A stretch of DNA of 64,000 bases from Pseudomonadota bacterium (lineage in GTDB: Bacteria > Pseudomonadota > Gammaproteobacteria > Pseudomonadales > Oceanobacteraceae): positions 341,391 to 405,390 of the forward strand of contig JAIXHJ010000003.1 in the NCBI GenBank assembly GCA_030145845.1, written 5' to 3'. Position 1 is the stretch's first letter. The number at the start of each line of letters is the position of its first letter. Shown here in pieces: positions 8,544 through 17,260 of the stretch. Both the position numbers and the translations under genes were made by a program. Below the pieces are notes generated by a model. That model ran no database searches. It was given only the letters and a program-made list of their open reading frames with translations, and was not told the DNA's origin.

Positions 8544-10169
8544 TTGTCCGCCGGCCGCCTGTCATCCATCGAGAGCAAACTGACGCTCTATGTGCTGCTG
8601 TTCAGCATCCTGTTCGGGGTGCTGTTCAGTGCGGTGCAGATCGGGGTGGATTACGCCGGTGAGAGCCGCCGCTTCTTCGAAAATACCGCCCAGCTGCTGG
8701 AGCGCCAGAGTGGCCCGGCGGCCTTATCCCTGTATAACTACGACAACAGTACCATGCAGACCATCCTCGACAGTCTGCTGCTGAACCAGGCCATTGTGGC
8801 AGCAGCCATCGTGGAGGAGTCCACCGGCTTTGAAAAACGGGCCGGCCTCGGCCAGGAACAGCTGGCACAGAAGGGGCAGGCCTTTTATTACCGTGCGCAG
8901 AGTGTGTCGCTGCTGGAACCCAGTATTTACAGCCATAACCACCGGCTGATCGGGCGGCTGGAAGTGTGGGTTGATACCCGTCTGACACGGCAGGGGTTTG
9001 AACGCCGTGCCATGCTCACCCTGGCACTGGATGTACTGCGTAATGTGGCGCTGGCGGTGGTGCTGATTCTTGTGTTCCGCGTCCGCCTGACCCGCCCGGT
9101 CAAACGCCTGATGAACCGGTTAATGGAGATTGATCCGCGCAACCCGCAGCGTGGTTCGCTGGTGGTGGAAAAACCATTGCGCCATTCCGAGCTGGATGAT
9201 CTGGTCAGTAAAATGAATACCCTGCTGCTGGCCATGCAGCGTGAAATCGGTCAGCGTCAGGACGCGGAAAACCGCGTGCGTCAGCTGAATGAACAGCTGG
9301 AAGAAAAAGTCCGTGCCCGGACACAGGCGCTGCACGACAGCAACAGCCAGCTGCAGAGCAGTATTGATGAGCTGCAGCGTACTCAGGATCTGTTACTGCA
9401 GGCGCAACGCATGGCATCGCTCGGGCATCTGGCTGCCGGGATGGCGCACGAAATCAATAATCCGATTGCGGTGGTGTATTCCAATATTGCCACCCTGAGT
9501 GAGTATCTGACCGAACTGATCCGCCTCGCTGATCAGTACCGCGAAGCCGAACATCAGATTGCCGATAAAGCACTGGTCACCGCACTGGTGGCCATGCGGC
9601 AGGATATTGATATGGATTTTGTGCGCGACGATGCCCCGGATCTGGTGCGTACCTCGAAACAGAGCCTCGAGCGGGTACGGAAAATCGTCAGTGAACTGAG
9701 AACCTTTGCCGACAGCGAAAACCAGCATAAAGAAACAGTATCGCTGGATGACATTATGGACGAGGCCATCCGCGAACTGGATCTGAACAACAACCGCCGG
9801 GTGAATGTTTACCGTTATCTGCAGCAGCTGCCACAGGTGGTCTGTATTCCGGAACAGGTACGGCTGGTGTTCCGCAATATTCTGCACAATGCGCAGGATG
9901 CGATGCCGGAAGGCGGTACCATTGAAGTTGCCGGGGAAGTGCACGATGACTGGGTCGATGTGATGGTCAAGGACTCCGGCACCGGCATGAGCTCAGAAGA
10001 TATGAGCTGTGCCATCAATCCATTCTTTACCCGCAAGGAAATCGGCGAAGGCACCGGGCTGGGGCTGACGGTGGCTTACAACATTATGGTGAATCATGGC
10101 GGTGAGCTGCATATCGACAGCAGCCCGGGCAAGGGCACCATGATCACCCTGCGTTTCCCGCGTCACTGA
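8544..10169 (+). CDS. Orphan sensor histidine kinase
   Basis: A 541-residue membrane kinase. Helices at about 13-33 and 165-180 flank a periplasmic sensor domain (34-160) that I do not recognise. A HAMP linker (about 181-232) and a coiled coil (235-290) follow. The HisKA motif is MAHEINNPIAV with His302 as phosphoacceptor. The ATPase domain has NILHNAQDAM, DSGTGM and GEGTGLGLTVAY. It starts at TTG with GAGGAA five bases before. No response regulator is adjacent, so its partner is elsewhere. The long coiled coil resembles kinases whose ATPase belongs to the NtrB/DctB-like group. Confidence 0.9.
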   Translation: MSAGRLSSIESKLTLYVLLFSILFGVLFSAVQIGVDYAGESRRFFENTAQLLERQSGPAALSLYNYDNSTMQTILDSLLLNQAIVAAAIVEESTGFEKRAGLGQEQLAQKGQAFYYRAQSVSLLEPSIYSHNHRLIGRLEVWVDTRLTRQGFERRAMLTLALDVLRNVALAVVLILVFRVRLTRPVKRLMNRLMEIDPRNPQRGSLVVEKPLRHSELDDLVSKMNTLLLAMQREIGQRQDAENRVRQLNEQLEEKVRARTQALHDSNSQLQSSIDELQRTQDLLLQAQRMASLGHLAAGMAHEINNPIAVVYSNIATLSEYLTELIRLADQYREAEHQIADKALVTALVAMRQDIDMDFVRDDAPDLVRTSKQSLERVRKIVSELRTFADSENQHKETVSLDDIMDEAIRELDLNNNRRVNVYRYLQQLPQVVCIPEQVRLVFRNILHNAQDAMPEGGTIEVAGEVHDDWVDVMVKDSGTGMSSEDMSCAINPFFTRKEIGEGTGLGLTVAYNIMVNHGGELHIDSSPGKGTMITLRFPRH

Positions 10170-10328
10170 TTCTCCGTTATTTTGCCGGCGTTTTTCTTTC
10201 TGCTGCCGGCTGATAGTATTTCTGCACGACGGATCTGATAATAATAAGTGGAATTTCTTTATGTGTGCTGAGCATTTCCCCATGGTGGCAGGACGCAGCC
10301 CTGACTCAGCAGTGAGCGGAGGCCGCGG

Positions 10329-10964
10329 GTGAAAAGACTGTTTATTCTGGCGGCGCTGACCGGCGCGCTCTACATTCTGTTGTGGCCCCTGCATCCGTAT
10401 CCTTTCAGTTATGCACTCAAGGCCACGCCGGTGATTCTGCTGGGGGTGATGGCGCAGCAGTTACTGCATGGCCGTGAGCGCTGGCTGTACAGTCTGGCGC
10501 TGCTCGGTTCAGCGACCGGTGATATGTTTCTGGATATCGACCGCGTTACCTATCTGAAACCGGCGTTGATGGCCTTTTTGCTGACTCAGCTGGCGTATAT
10601 CGTTTTATTTGCTGCCCGGCGCCGCCTGACTGCGGCACAGGGCAGCCGTTTCTGGCTGGTGCTCAGTCTGCCGCCACTGCTGGCGGTGCTGTTACTGTGG
10701 CAGTTTTATCCGGCGACCGGTGCCATGTGGCGGCCGGTAGTGATTTATGTGATCTGCCTGACGGCGATGACGGTACTGGCGCTCTTGTCCGGCGAGCGGA
10801 TACTGGCAGCAGGCGGGGCATTATTTATGCTGGCGGATTCCCTGATTGGCGTGAATCGTTTCTGGTTTTCCTTTGAAAATTCAACACCGGTGATTGTCAG
10901 TATTTATATCACTGCCCAGTTGCTGATAGGCTATAGCCTTCTGCGCCCGTGGCGCAGAACCTGA
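10329..10964 (+). CDS. YhhN-family membrane protein (lysoplasmalogenase-like)
   Basis: A 211-residue inner-membrane protein with about seven or eight hydrophobic segments. It has the YhhN features TPVILLGVMAQQLL, LLGSATGDMFLDID and MLADSLIGVNRF, including the conserved acidic residues GD..LD and D in the second motif. Vertebrate relatives (TMEM86) hydrolyse the vinyl ether bond of lysoplasmalogens; the bacterial substrate is unknown. The start is GTG, with GGAGG six bases before. A terminator follows. Confidence 0.8.
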   Translation: MKRLFILAALTGALYILLWPLHPYPFSYALKATPVILLGVMAQQLLHGRERWLYSLALLGSATGDMFLDIDRVTYLKPALMAFLLTQLAYIVLFAARRRLTAAQGSRFWLVLSLPPLLAVLLLWQFYPATGAMWRPVVIYVICLTAMTVLALLSGERILAAGGALFMLADSLIGVNRFWFSFENSTPVIVSIYITAQLLIGYSLLRPWRRT

Positions 10965-11014
10965 TGCCGGCGGATACCCTGTTATTGGCCGCGCCGGCAA
11001 CGCAATGATTCATC

Positions 11015-11042
11015 CGCCCCGCAGTCAGCGGGGCTGTTTTCT
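11015..11042 (+). terminator. Intrinsic terminator after the YhhN gene
   Basis: CCCCGC (11017-11022) pairs with GCGGGG (11028-11033), followed by CTGTTTTCTT. It separates the YhhN gene from the yciH operon. Confidence 0.6.
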
Positions 11043-11056
11043 TAACTGGATTCAAT

Positions 11057-11416
11057 ATGGCGAAGAAATCCTCCTCCGGTGGTCTGGTCTATTCCACCGA
11101 ATTCGGCCGTGCCTGTCCTGAGTGTGGTCAGCCCATCGATCAGTGCATCTGTGATGAAGCGCAGCTTCCGGCCGGTGATGGCATCGTGCGTGTCAGCCGC
11201 GAAAGCAAAGGCCGGGGTGGTAAAGTGGTGACGCTGGTCAGTGGTATTCCGCTGGTGGGTGCTGAGCTGAAAACCCTGGCCAAGGAACTGAAAAAGAAAT
11301 GTGGTGTCGGTGGTGCGCTGAAAGACGGCATTGTCGAAATTCAGGGCGACCAGCGCGATCTGCTGGTCAGTGAACTCAGCAAACGGGGTTTTACCGTTAA
11401 AAAAGCAGGCGGTTAA
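11057..11416 (+). CDS. yciH: SUI1/eIF1-family translation factor YciH
   Basis: A 119-residue protein with a SUI1 domain (about 42-117): VVTLVSGIPL, LAKELKKKCGVGGALKDGIVEIQGDQRD. An N-terminal Cys cluster (CPECGQPIDQCIC) precedes it. YciH resembles eIF1 and influences the fidelity of translation initiation in E. coli. The kefF-like gene starts five bases after its stop, so these genes form an operon although their functions are not obviously linked. Confidence 0.93.
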   Translation: MAKKSSSGGLVYSTEFGRACPECGQPIDQCICDEAQLPAGDGIVRVSRESKGRGGKVVTLVSGIPLVGAELKTLAKELKKKCGVGGALKDGIVEIQGDQRDLLVSELSKRGFTVKKAGG

Positions 11417-11421
11417 TTACA

Positions 11422-11997
11422 GTGGCCAGAGCACTGATTGTTTATGCTCATCCCCGTCATCAGACATCCCGGGCAAACCGGGAGCTTCTTGAGGTGGTAA
11501 AAGACCTGCAGGAAGTCACCGTCCGTGACCTGTACGAAGAGTATCCGGATTTTTTTATTGATGTTGCCTGCGAGCAGGAGCTGGTACGTCATCACGACAT
11601 CATTATTTTTATGTTTCCCTTTTACTGGTACAGCGCGCCGTCCTTACTGAAGGAGTGGCAGGACCGGGTACTGGATTATGGTTTTGCCTTTGGCATCAAT
11701 CATCAGTCACGCAAACCCGGGGATACCAACCGCACCGACCTGAGCGGTAAAACCCTGTGGGTGGTGACGACCGCCGGTGGTCCGGCTAACGCCTTCAGCG
11801 AAAAAGGTATTCACCGTCATCCGCTGGAACATTTCCTGTTGCCTTATGCGCAGATTGCCAACCTGTGTGGCATGCGCTGGCAGCCGCCGCACATTATTTA
11901 TCACGTGCGCCAGCTGACGCAGAATTATCTGCATCAGAAGGCGGAAGGTTTCCGGCAGAACCTGCTGACGCTGCTGCGGGAGGTGGACCATGCATGA
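11422..11997 (+). CDS. kefF: KefF-like flavodoxin-fold oxidoreductase (Kef ancillary subunit)
   Basis: A 191-residue NAD(P)H quinone oxidoreductase-type protein. The family motifs are IVYAHP, the FMN-site segment FMFPFYWYSAPSLLKEWQDRV and TTAGG. KefF binds the cytosolic face of KefC and is needed for full glutathione-regulated potassium efflux. Here it overlaps the antiporter gene by eight bases, the arrangement seen for kefF-kefC in E. coli. It starts at GTG. The Kef assignment rests mainly on this overlap. Confidence 0.88.
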   Translation: MARALIVYAHPRHQTSRANRELLEVVKDLQEVTVRDLYEEYPDFFIDVACEQELVRHHDIIIFMFPFYWYSAPSLLKEWQDRVLDYGFAFGINHQSRKPGDTNRTDLSGKTLWVVTTAGGPANAFSEKGIHRHPLEHFLLPYAQIANLCGMRWQPPHIIYHVRQLTQNYLHQKAEGFRQNLLTLLREVDHA

Positions 11998-13825
11998 TTC
12001 CGGTCTGCTGACCCAGGCCTTTGTTTTCCTGCTGTCGGCGGTGGTAGCGGTACCGCTGGCCAAACGCGCGGGGCTGGGGTCGGTGCTGGGCTACCTGTGT
12101 GCGGGGGCTGTGATCGGTCCGTTCGGTTTTGCCTTTGTCGGTCAGAATGTGGATGGCGTGATGGCCTTTGCCGAATTCGGCGTGGTGCTGATGCTGTTTC
12201 TGATTGGTCTCGAACTCGACCCGTCGGTGCTCTGGCGTATGCGGGTGTCGGTGCTGGGGCTGGGGGGGCTGCAGGTGGTTATTACCAGTCTGCTGATTCT
12301 GGCCGCCGGGCTGGCGCTGGGGCTGGCATGGCAGGAAAGCCTGGCACTGGGCATGATTCTGTCGATGTCTTCCACCGCCATTGTGCTGCAGAGCATGAGT
12401 GAAAAATCGCAGCTGAAAACCGCCGCCGGGCAGTCGGCCTTTTCGGTTCTGCTGTTTCAGGATATGGCGGTGATTCCGATGCTGGCCATTCTGCCGCTGC
12501 TGGCAATGGATGGCTCACTGGTTGAGGCCACGGCGCACAGTGGTCTGTCCGGCTGGAAGAAAACCCTGCTGGTACTGGTGGTGGTGGCCGGTATTGTGGT
12601 GGTTGGCCGTCTGCTCAGCCGCTGGCTGTTCCGCATTATTGCCGAGACCCGGCTGCGCGAAACCTTCACTGCCACGGCGCTGGTGCTGGTGGTGGGGATT
12701 GCCCTGCTGATGGAACAGGTCGGCCTGTCGCCGGCACTGGGCACCTTCGTTGCCGGGGTGGTGCTGGCCAACAGTGAATACCGCCATGAACTGGAATCTG
12801 AAATTGAACCCTTTAAAGGACTGCTGCTGGCGGTGTTCTTTATTTCGGTCGGCGCCAGCATCGACTTCGCGTTACTGGCGGCCAAACCACTGCTGATTAT
12901 CAGTCTGGTGCTGGCGCTGATGGGCGGCAAAATGCTGGTGCTGGCCATTCTGGGGCGGGTGTTCGGACTGCACGGTCAGAGCAATGCCATTTTTACCTTT
13001 GCGCTGGCGCAGGGCGGTGAATTTGCCTTTGTGCTGTTCACCTTTGCCACCAATAACAGCATCCTGCCGCCGTCGCTGGTGGAGCCGCTGGTGCTGGTGG
13101 TGGCGCTGTCGATGGTGATGACCCCGCTGCTGATGACCGCCAATGAGCGCTGGATTCTGCCGCGCCTGTCGGGCAATAAAGCGCGCCGTGAACACGATGT
13201 CATCGACAGCGGTGATTCACGCGCGATTGTCGTTGGCTTCGGCCGCTTCGGCCAGATTATCGGCCGTCTGCTGCGCATGAACGGTTTCAATATCACGGTT
13301 CTGGAACACGACGCCACCCAGGTGGATACCGTACGGCGTTTCGGCCATCAGGTGTTTTTCGGTGATGCCGGGCGGCTGGATCTGCTGGAGTCTGCCGGCA
13401 TCAGTCAGGCCGAACTGATCGTGATCGCCATTGATGAACATTCGCGCGCGCTGCAGATTGTCAGCCTGGTGCGCCGCCATTATCCGCAGATCCGCATTCT
13501 CGCCCGTGCCCGGGCGCGCCGTCAGGCGGCGGAACTGCTGCGCGCCGGTGCTGATCATGTTGAGCGTGAGACGTTCCGTTCAGCGCTGGCGCTGGGACGT
13601 GAAGCTCTGTGTGCCCTCGGTTACCGCGCCTATCTGGCACGCCGGGCGGCGGAAATTTTCCGTCACCGGGATGAGCTGAATGTGTATGAATTACGCGATG
13701 TGCTGGATGATGAAACGGCGTTCTTTAACCGTGCGCGGCAGCATGCTGAGGATCTGGAAAAGCTGATGCAGGAAGATATGCAGCTGGATACCGAAAGCCG
13801 CGAAAAAAGCTGGGGCCGGGATTAA
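11990..13825 (+). CDS. kefC: Glutathione-regulated K+/H+ antiporter KefB/KefC type
   Basis: A 611-residue CPA2 antiporter. The first 385 residues are a 12-13 helix transport domain with GYLCAGAVIGPFGF and FLIGLELDPS. An RCK/TrkA-N domain begins at about 400 with VVGFGRFGQIIGR (Gly416-Gly421) and the acidic strand end VLEHDATQ. The charged C-terminal tail runs to the end. Kef systems release potassium and acidify the cytoplasm when glutathione adducts of electrophiles bind the RCK domain. It is translationally coupled to the preceding KefF-like gene by an eight-base overlap. KefB and KefC cannot be separated by reading alone. Confidence 0.93.
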   Translation: MHDSGLLTQAFVFLLSAVVAVPLAKRAGLGSVLGYLCAGAVIGPFGFAFVGQNVDGVMAFAEFGVVLMLFLIGLELDPSVLWRMRVSVLGLGGLQVVITSLLILAAGLALGLAWQESLALGMILSMSSTAIVLQSMSEKSQLKTAAGQSAFSVLLFQDMAVIPMLAILPLLAMDGSLVEATAHSGLSGWKKTLLVLVVVAGIVVVGRLLSRWLFRIIAETRLRETFTATALVLVVGIALLMEQVGLSPALGTFVAGVVLANSEYRHELESEIEPFKGLLLAVFFISVGASIDFALLAAKPLLIISLVLALMGGKMLVLAILGRVFGLHGQSNAIFTFALAQGGEFAFVLFTFATNNSILPPSLVEPLVLVVALSMVMTPLLMTANERWILPRLSGNKARREHDVIDSGDSRAIVVGFGRFGQIIGRLLRMNGFNITVLEHDATQVDTVRRFGHQVFFGDAGRLDLLESAGISQAELIVIAIDEHSRALQIVSLVRRHYPQIRILARARARRQAAELLRAGADHVERETFRSALALGREALCALGYRAYLARRAAEIFRHRDELNVYELRDVLDDETAFFNRARQHAEDLEKLMQEDMQLDTESREKSWGRD

Positions 13826-13837
13826 CCCGGCCTGTGC

Positions 13838-14233
13838 TTACAGCACTTCCATATGGCGCGTCAGCTGTTCGCGGATATCATCCGGCACTGGCACTGACTG
13901 TTTGGCGTCGTGATCAAAATGCACCATCACGGCGCTGCCCTGAGCACCCATTTTGCCTTCCTGCCAGGCTTCATGATGAATGGTCATGGAGCTGTTACCC
14001 AGCTTGCTGACAAAGGTACGGATTTCCACTTCTTTGCCGTAAAACAGCTCGCCGACGTATTCCACTTCAATTTTGGCAATGATCAGGTGCCAGTCCTGCG
14101 GATTCAGATCCGGTGTAAACAGGCGGAACAACGGGGTTCTTGCCTCTTCAAACCAGACCGGCAGTACGGTGTTATTGATATGGCCGAGGGCATCGGTATC
14201 ACCGAAACGGGGATTAATGGTTAAGGTCCACAT
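13838..14233 (-). CDS. Acyl-CoA thioesterase, hotdog fold (YbgC/FadM type)
   Basis: A 131-residue single hotdog domain with the 4-hydroxybenzoyl-CoA thioesterase-like pattern RFGDTDALGHINNTVLPVWFEEAR, where the Asp of DTDALGH is the usual catalytic acid. It hydrolyses a short or medium acyl-CoA, but the substrate is not evident. The frame is open 33 codons further upstream; the ATG at 14233 is preferred because AGGAG lies six bases before it and it matches family length. It converges on kefC with 12 bases between. Confidence 0.85.
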   Translation of the reverse strand: MWTLTINPRFGDTDALGHINNTVLPVWFEEARTPLFRLFTPDLNPQDWHLIIAKIEVEYVGELFYGKEVEIRTFVSKLGNSSMTIHHEAWQEGKMGAQGSAVMVHFDHDAKQSVPVPDDIREQLTRHMEVL

Positions 14234-14375
14234 AACTGACTCCTGTGTTATCAGCCCCGCAGTGTACGGGCAAAAGGCCATGTTTGTTAACACCGTTGCT
14301 GTCTGACCAAAGTCCTGTTGCCGGATTGTCATCTGCCGGGCTTAGTCTGCCTGCAGGGGCTGGCAGGGGGCCGAT

Positions 14376-14876
14376 ATGGAAGCAGTCATACTGTTCGTGG
14401 AACGCGGCGGTGACATCATTTATCCGATTATGCTGGTGGTGTTTCTGCTCTGGGTATACCTGTTCGAACGGATTTTCTATCTGCGCTTTGTGCATCCCTT
14501 CCGCGCCTGGGAAAGCGGGGTGGAATGGCGTAAGCGGCGCGACAAAACCTCATGGTGGGCACGGCAGATCCGCCAGGATCTGCAGACGCAGCTGGAAATG
14601 GGGCTGCAGGCCGGTTTTCCGGTTATCCGCATGCTGATCAGTCTCTGTCCGCTGCTGGGGTTACTGGGGACGGTGACCGGCATGATCGAAGTGTTTGATG
14701 TCATGGTGCAGATGGGCGCCGGCAGTCCGCAGGCCATGGCCTCCGGTATTTCCAAGGCCATTCTGTCGACGGTTGCCGGCATGACCGGTGCTATCAGCGG
14801 TCTGCTGTCGCAGAGTATTCTGCTGAAAGTGGCCGAGCGGGAGCGGCGTAAGATTTCTGCCATCCTGAGTTTCTGA
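14376..14876 (+). CDS. Orphan MotA/TolQ/ExbB-family proton channel
   Basis: A 166-residue inner-membrane protein with three predicted helices (about 15-32, 85-110 and 122-150). The ExbB signature is ISLCPLLGLLGTVTGMIEVFDVM, then GISKAILSTVAGMTGAISG. ExbB-type subunits form the proton-driven motor of TonB systems with ExbD. No exbD or tonB lies beside it, which is unusual. It precedes tadA by 50 bp. At 166 residues it resembles the short ExbB2 form of multi-component TonB2 systems. Confidence 0.82.
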   Translation: MEAVILFVERGGDIIYPIMLVVFLLWVYLFERIFYLRFVHPFRAWESGVEWRKRRDKTSWWARQIRQDLQTQLEMGLQAGFPVIRMLISLCPLLGLLGTVTGMIEVFDVMVQMGAGSPQAMASGISKAILSTVAGMTGAISGLLSQSILLKVAERERRKISAILSF

Positions 14877-14926
14877 ACCCGGCGCGGATCGCTTATCATG
14901 CCCGCATCAGGCGGGGGAAATGCTCA

Positions 14927-15451
14927 GTGACGATAACAGGCCAGACAGTTCATAACGATAACGAAGCCATGCAGCTGGCACTTAAGCTGGCGCAGCAGGC
15001 CGCCGCCGCCGGGGAAGTGCCGGTGGGCGCGCTGGTGGTACTGGATGGCAAAGTCATCGGCAGCGGGTTTAATCAGCCCATCACAACCCTCGACCCCAGC
15101 GCACATGCAGAAATGGTTGCCATCCGCGACGCCGCCAGAAATATCGGTAATTACCGTCTGCCGGGTGCAACCCTGTATGTCACCGTGGAGCCCTGCACCA
15201 TGTGCACCGGGCTGATGATTCACAGCCGCATCGCGCGACTGGTTTACGGCACGACTGAGCCGAAGGCCGGGGCGATTGAAAGTGCCATCTGTCTGCCACA
15301 ACAGCCGTTTTATAATCACATCATGGACATTCAGGGTGGAGTACTGGCCGCGGAATGTGCGCAGGTTATGTCGGATTTTTTTGCCGCGAGGCGTGAGGCG
15401 AAGAAAAAACTGAAGCGGCTGTCGCCGGCGGCAGATACAGAAAAAGAATAA
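14927..15451 (+). CDS. tadA: tRNA-specific adenosine-34 deaminase
   Basis: A 174-residue cytidine deaminase-fold enzyme. The zinc site is His60-Ala-Glu62 with Cys90 and Cys93 in VEPCTMCTG, and Glu62 is the proton shuttle. TadA converts A34 to inosine in tRNA-Arg(ACG), an essential step. GTG at 14927 follows a GGGGGAA site; the next candidate, ATG at 14969, lacks one and would trim the first helix. The C-terminus is lysine-rich. Its neighbourhood with mltF and purL is conserved across gammaproteobacteria, which supports TadA over another nucleobase deaminase. Confidence 0.93.
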   Translation: MTITGQTVHNDNEAMQLALKLAQQAAAAGEVPVGALVVLDGKVIGSGFNQPITTLDPSAHAEMVAIRDAARNIGNYRLPGATLYVTVEPCTMCTGLMIHSRIARLVYGTTEPKAGAIESAICLPQQPFYNHIMDIQGGVLAAECAQVMSDFFAARREAKKKLKRLSPAADTEKE

Positions 15452-15474
15452 AAAAAAGCGGCAATCAATGCCGC
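15451..15474 (-). terminator. Intrinsic terminator of mltF
   Basis: Read leftward, GCGGCA and TGCCGC (15458-15463 and 15469-15474) form a short hairpin followed by eight T. It lies between the converging tadA and mltF stops; rightward it lacks a T run. Confidence 0.75.
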
Positions 15475-15484
15475 ACAGAAACTC

Positions 15485-16924
15485 TCAGAGGAGTGGAGGA
15501 ATAACCGTGACCATGGCGGATGACAACTGCAGCTCCTGACCATCGTCGATAAAGTTGTGGTTCTGTTCTTCGTTCCAGACCAGAACGTCGTAGTAGCGGC
15601 GGATATTCTGTACATAATCCACCGGCTCCTGACCACGCGCATAGCCGTGGCGGGTGTAGCGGTAATAACGTTTCTGACTCAGCAGCGGCAGCGATTCCTT
15701 AACATCCATCCACAGGTCAGGATTGCCGCCGGTTAATTCGGTAATTTTGCGCGCATCGCGCAGGTGACCATAGCCAACATTATAGGAAGCCAGCGCCATC
15801 CAGGTGCGGTCAGGTTCCTGCACGTTTTCAGCGGCCAGACGTTCGCGCAGTTTCGACAGGTACTGGGCACCGCCCATAATGCTTTGTTTGGCATCCAGAC
15901 GGTTGCGGATACCCAGTTCGCGGGCCGTGTTGCGGGTCAGCATCATCAGACCGCGCACACCGGTAAAGCTGCGGGCAGTCGGATTCCAGTGACTTTCCTG
16001 ATAACCCACGGCGGCCAGCAGGCGCCAGTCGAAGCCGTTTTTATCTGCGGCTTCCTGAAAATGCGGTTTATAGGTATCGAGTTTTTTGCCGGTCTGACGC
16101 AGGAAGCGGCGGGCACCGACATAATCCAGCTCGTTGAGGTGGCCGTAATAACGCTCCGACAGACCGGCCATCAGGGCAGAATCTTTCTGGGCGGCGAAAA
16201 ACTCGTTGGCAGCCTGGTGCAGACTGTCGTCACGGCTGTGACTGAAAGCCCAGCCAATGTTTTCGCTGCCGCTCAGGTCAAAGGCAATGGCCAGCGTCGG
16301 GAAGTAGGCCTGCAGTACCTCAAATTCGTTGGAATCAATCACGGTGTAGTCGATGCTGCCGGACGCCACCATCTGCAGCAGATCGGAGACTTCGAACTCA
16401 GAACTTTCGCTCCAGGTCAGTTCCGGATGAGCCGCCTGAAACTGGCGCAGGTGCTCGGAATGACTGGAGCCGGAAGAAACCACCAGTTGGCCGGATGCGA
16501 GATCGGCTATCTGTTCCGGTTTCAGGCTGCCGCGGCGGTACACCACCTGTTCGGTAACCTGCATATAAGGGAGCGAGAAACGCACCCAGCGTTCACGCTC
16601 CGGCGTCTGGGTGAGACCGGCCGCGGCGAACGCGGCCTCTCCTGTCTCTAGGGTGCTGAAAATGTCATTCAGGTTGTCGGCGACCTTAACGGTCAGGCTG
16701 ACGCCCAGATAATCGGCGAAGGCCTGGGCCAGCTCGTATTCATAACCGGCGGCGCCACTGCGGTCCTCGAAATAGGTGGTGGGGCTGTTGCGCGTCACCA
16801 TCACGATTTCGCCGTGCATGCGGATCTGTTCCAGTTTATCCGGGCGCACACTGCCGGTCAGTGCGCCGAGGCACACTGCCGAGAGCAGTACGGTAACGAA
16901 TAGACGGGTTATGCCAGCCAGCAT
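15485..16924 (-). CDS. mltF: Membrane-bound lytic murein transglycosylase F
   Basis: A 479-residue two-domain enzyme. A signal peptide or lipid-proximal hydrophobic segment (about 4-22) precedes a type 3 solute-binding domain (about 30-265, TYFEDRSGAAGYEYELAQAFADYLG). The C-terminal SLT domain (about 285-440) carries catalytic Glu310 in AAVGYQESHWNP. It cleaves the glycan strand with 1,6-anhydro product formation, and the N-terminal domain regulates activity allosterically. ATG at 16924 follows AGGATTTTGC; an upstream in-frame ATG at 16987 would precede the signal sequence by 21 residues. It is divergent from purL, as in E. coli. Confidence 0.94.
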   Translation of the reverse strand: MLAGITRLFVTVLLSAVCLGALTGSVRPDKLEQIRMHGEIVMVTRNSPTTYFEDRSGAAGYEYELAQAFADYLGVSLTVKVADNLNDIFSTLETGEAAFAAAGLTQTPERERWVRFSLPYMQVTEQVVYRRGSLKPEQIADLASGQLVVSSGSSHSEHLRQFQAAHPELTWSESSEFEVSDLLQMVASGSIDYTVIDSNEFEVLQAYFPTLAIAFDLSGSENIGWAFSHSRDDSLHQAANEFFAAQKDSALMAGLSERYYGHLNELDYVGARRFLRQTGKKLDTYKPHFQEAADKNGFDWRLLAAVGYQESHWNPTARSFTGVRGLMMLTRNTARELGIRNRLDAKQSIMGGAQYLSKLRERLAAENVQEPDRTWMALASYNVGYGHLRDARKITELTGGNPDLWMDVKESLPLLSQKRYYRYTRHGYARGQEPVDYVQNIRRYYDVLVWNEEQNHNFIDDGQELQLSSAMVTVIPPLL

Positions 16925-16941
16925 GCAAAATCCTGTGGTTG

Positions 16942-16958
16942 TGCACCATATTGGTGCA
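16942..16958. promoter_or_regulatory. NtrC-type binding palindrome upstream of mltF and purL
   Basis: TGCACCATATTGGTGCA is a perfect 17-bp palindrome that fits the established NtrC recognition pattern TGCACY-N5-GGTGCA. It lies 17 bp before the mltF ATG and about 300 bp before purL. I see no well-spaced sigma-54 GG-N10-GC element next to it. The remainder of 16959-17260 is AT-rich and holds the divergent promoters, but no other clear motif. Confidence 0.55.
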
Positions 16959-17260
16959 TTTTTAATCAAGTTGGGCCCATTTTGCATGGCGGTTGCATAA
17001 AAAACAACCTATGACTGTGATAGATTTCTCTAAATCAGTAACAGCGGTGACAGTAATGTGATAACTGTGTGACATAAGTTATTGAAACTAAATGAGATGT
17101 TTGAGGTCGCACTTTTTTGCTGCGGAACAGACGAAACGCATTGTTGCTGCACAAGAAACAACCGCCCGCCAAAACCTGACCAAATCTGGTGTGAACCGGG
17201 TCTCTCCGGTATCATTCGCGCTCATTTTGATCACTACCTCCCGAACCGGAGTTCTTCCTG

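Noticed and set aside
16960..17130. Sigma-54 promoter next to the NtrC-type site
   Set aside because: TTGGGCCCATTTTGCA and TCGCACTTTTTTGCT both have the wrong spacing or lack the GG.
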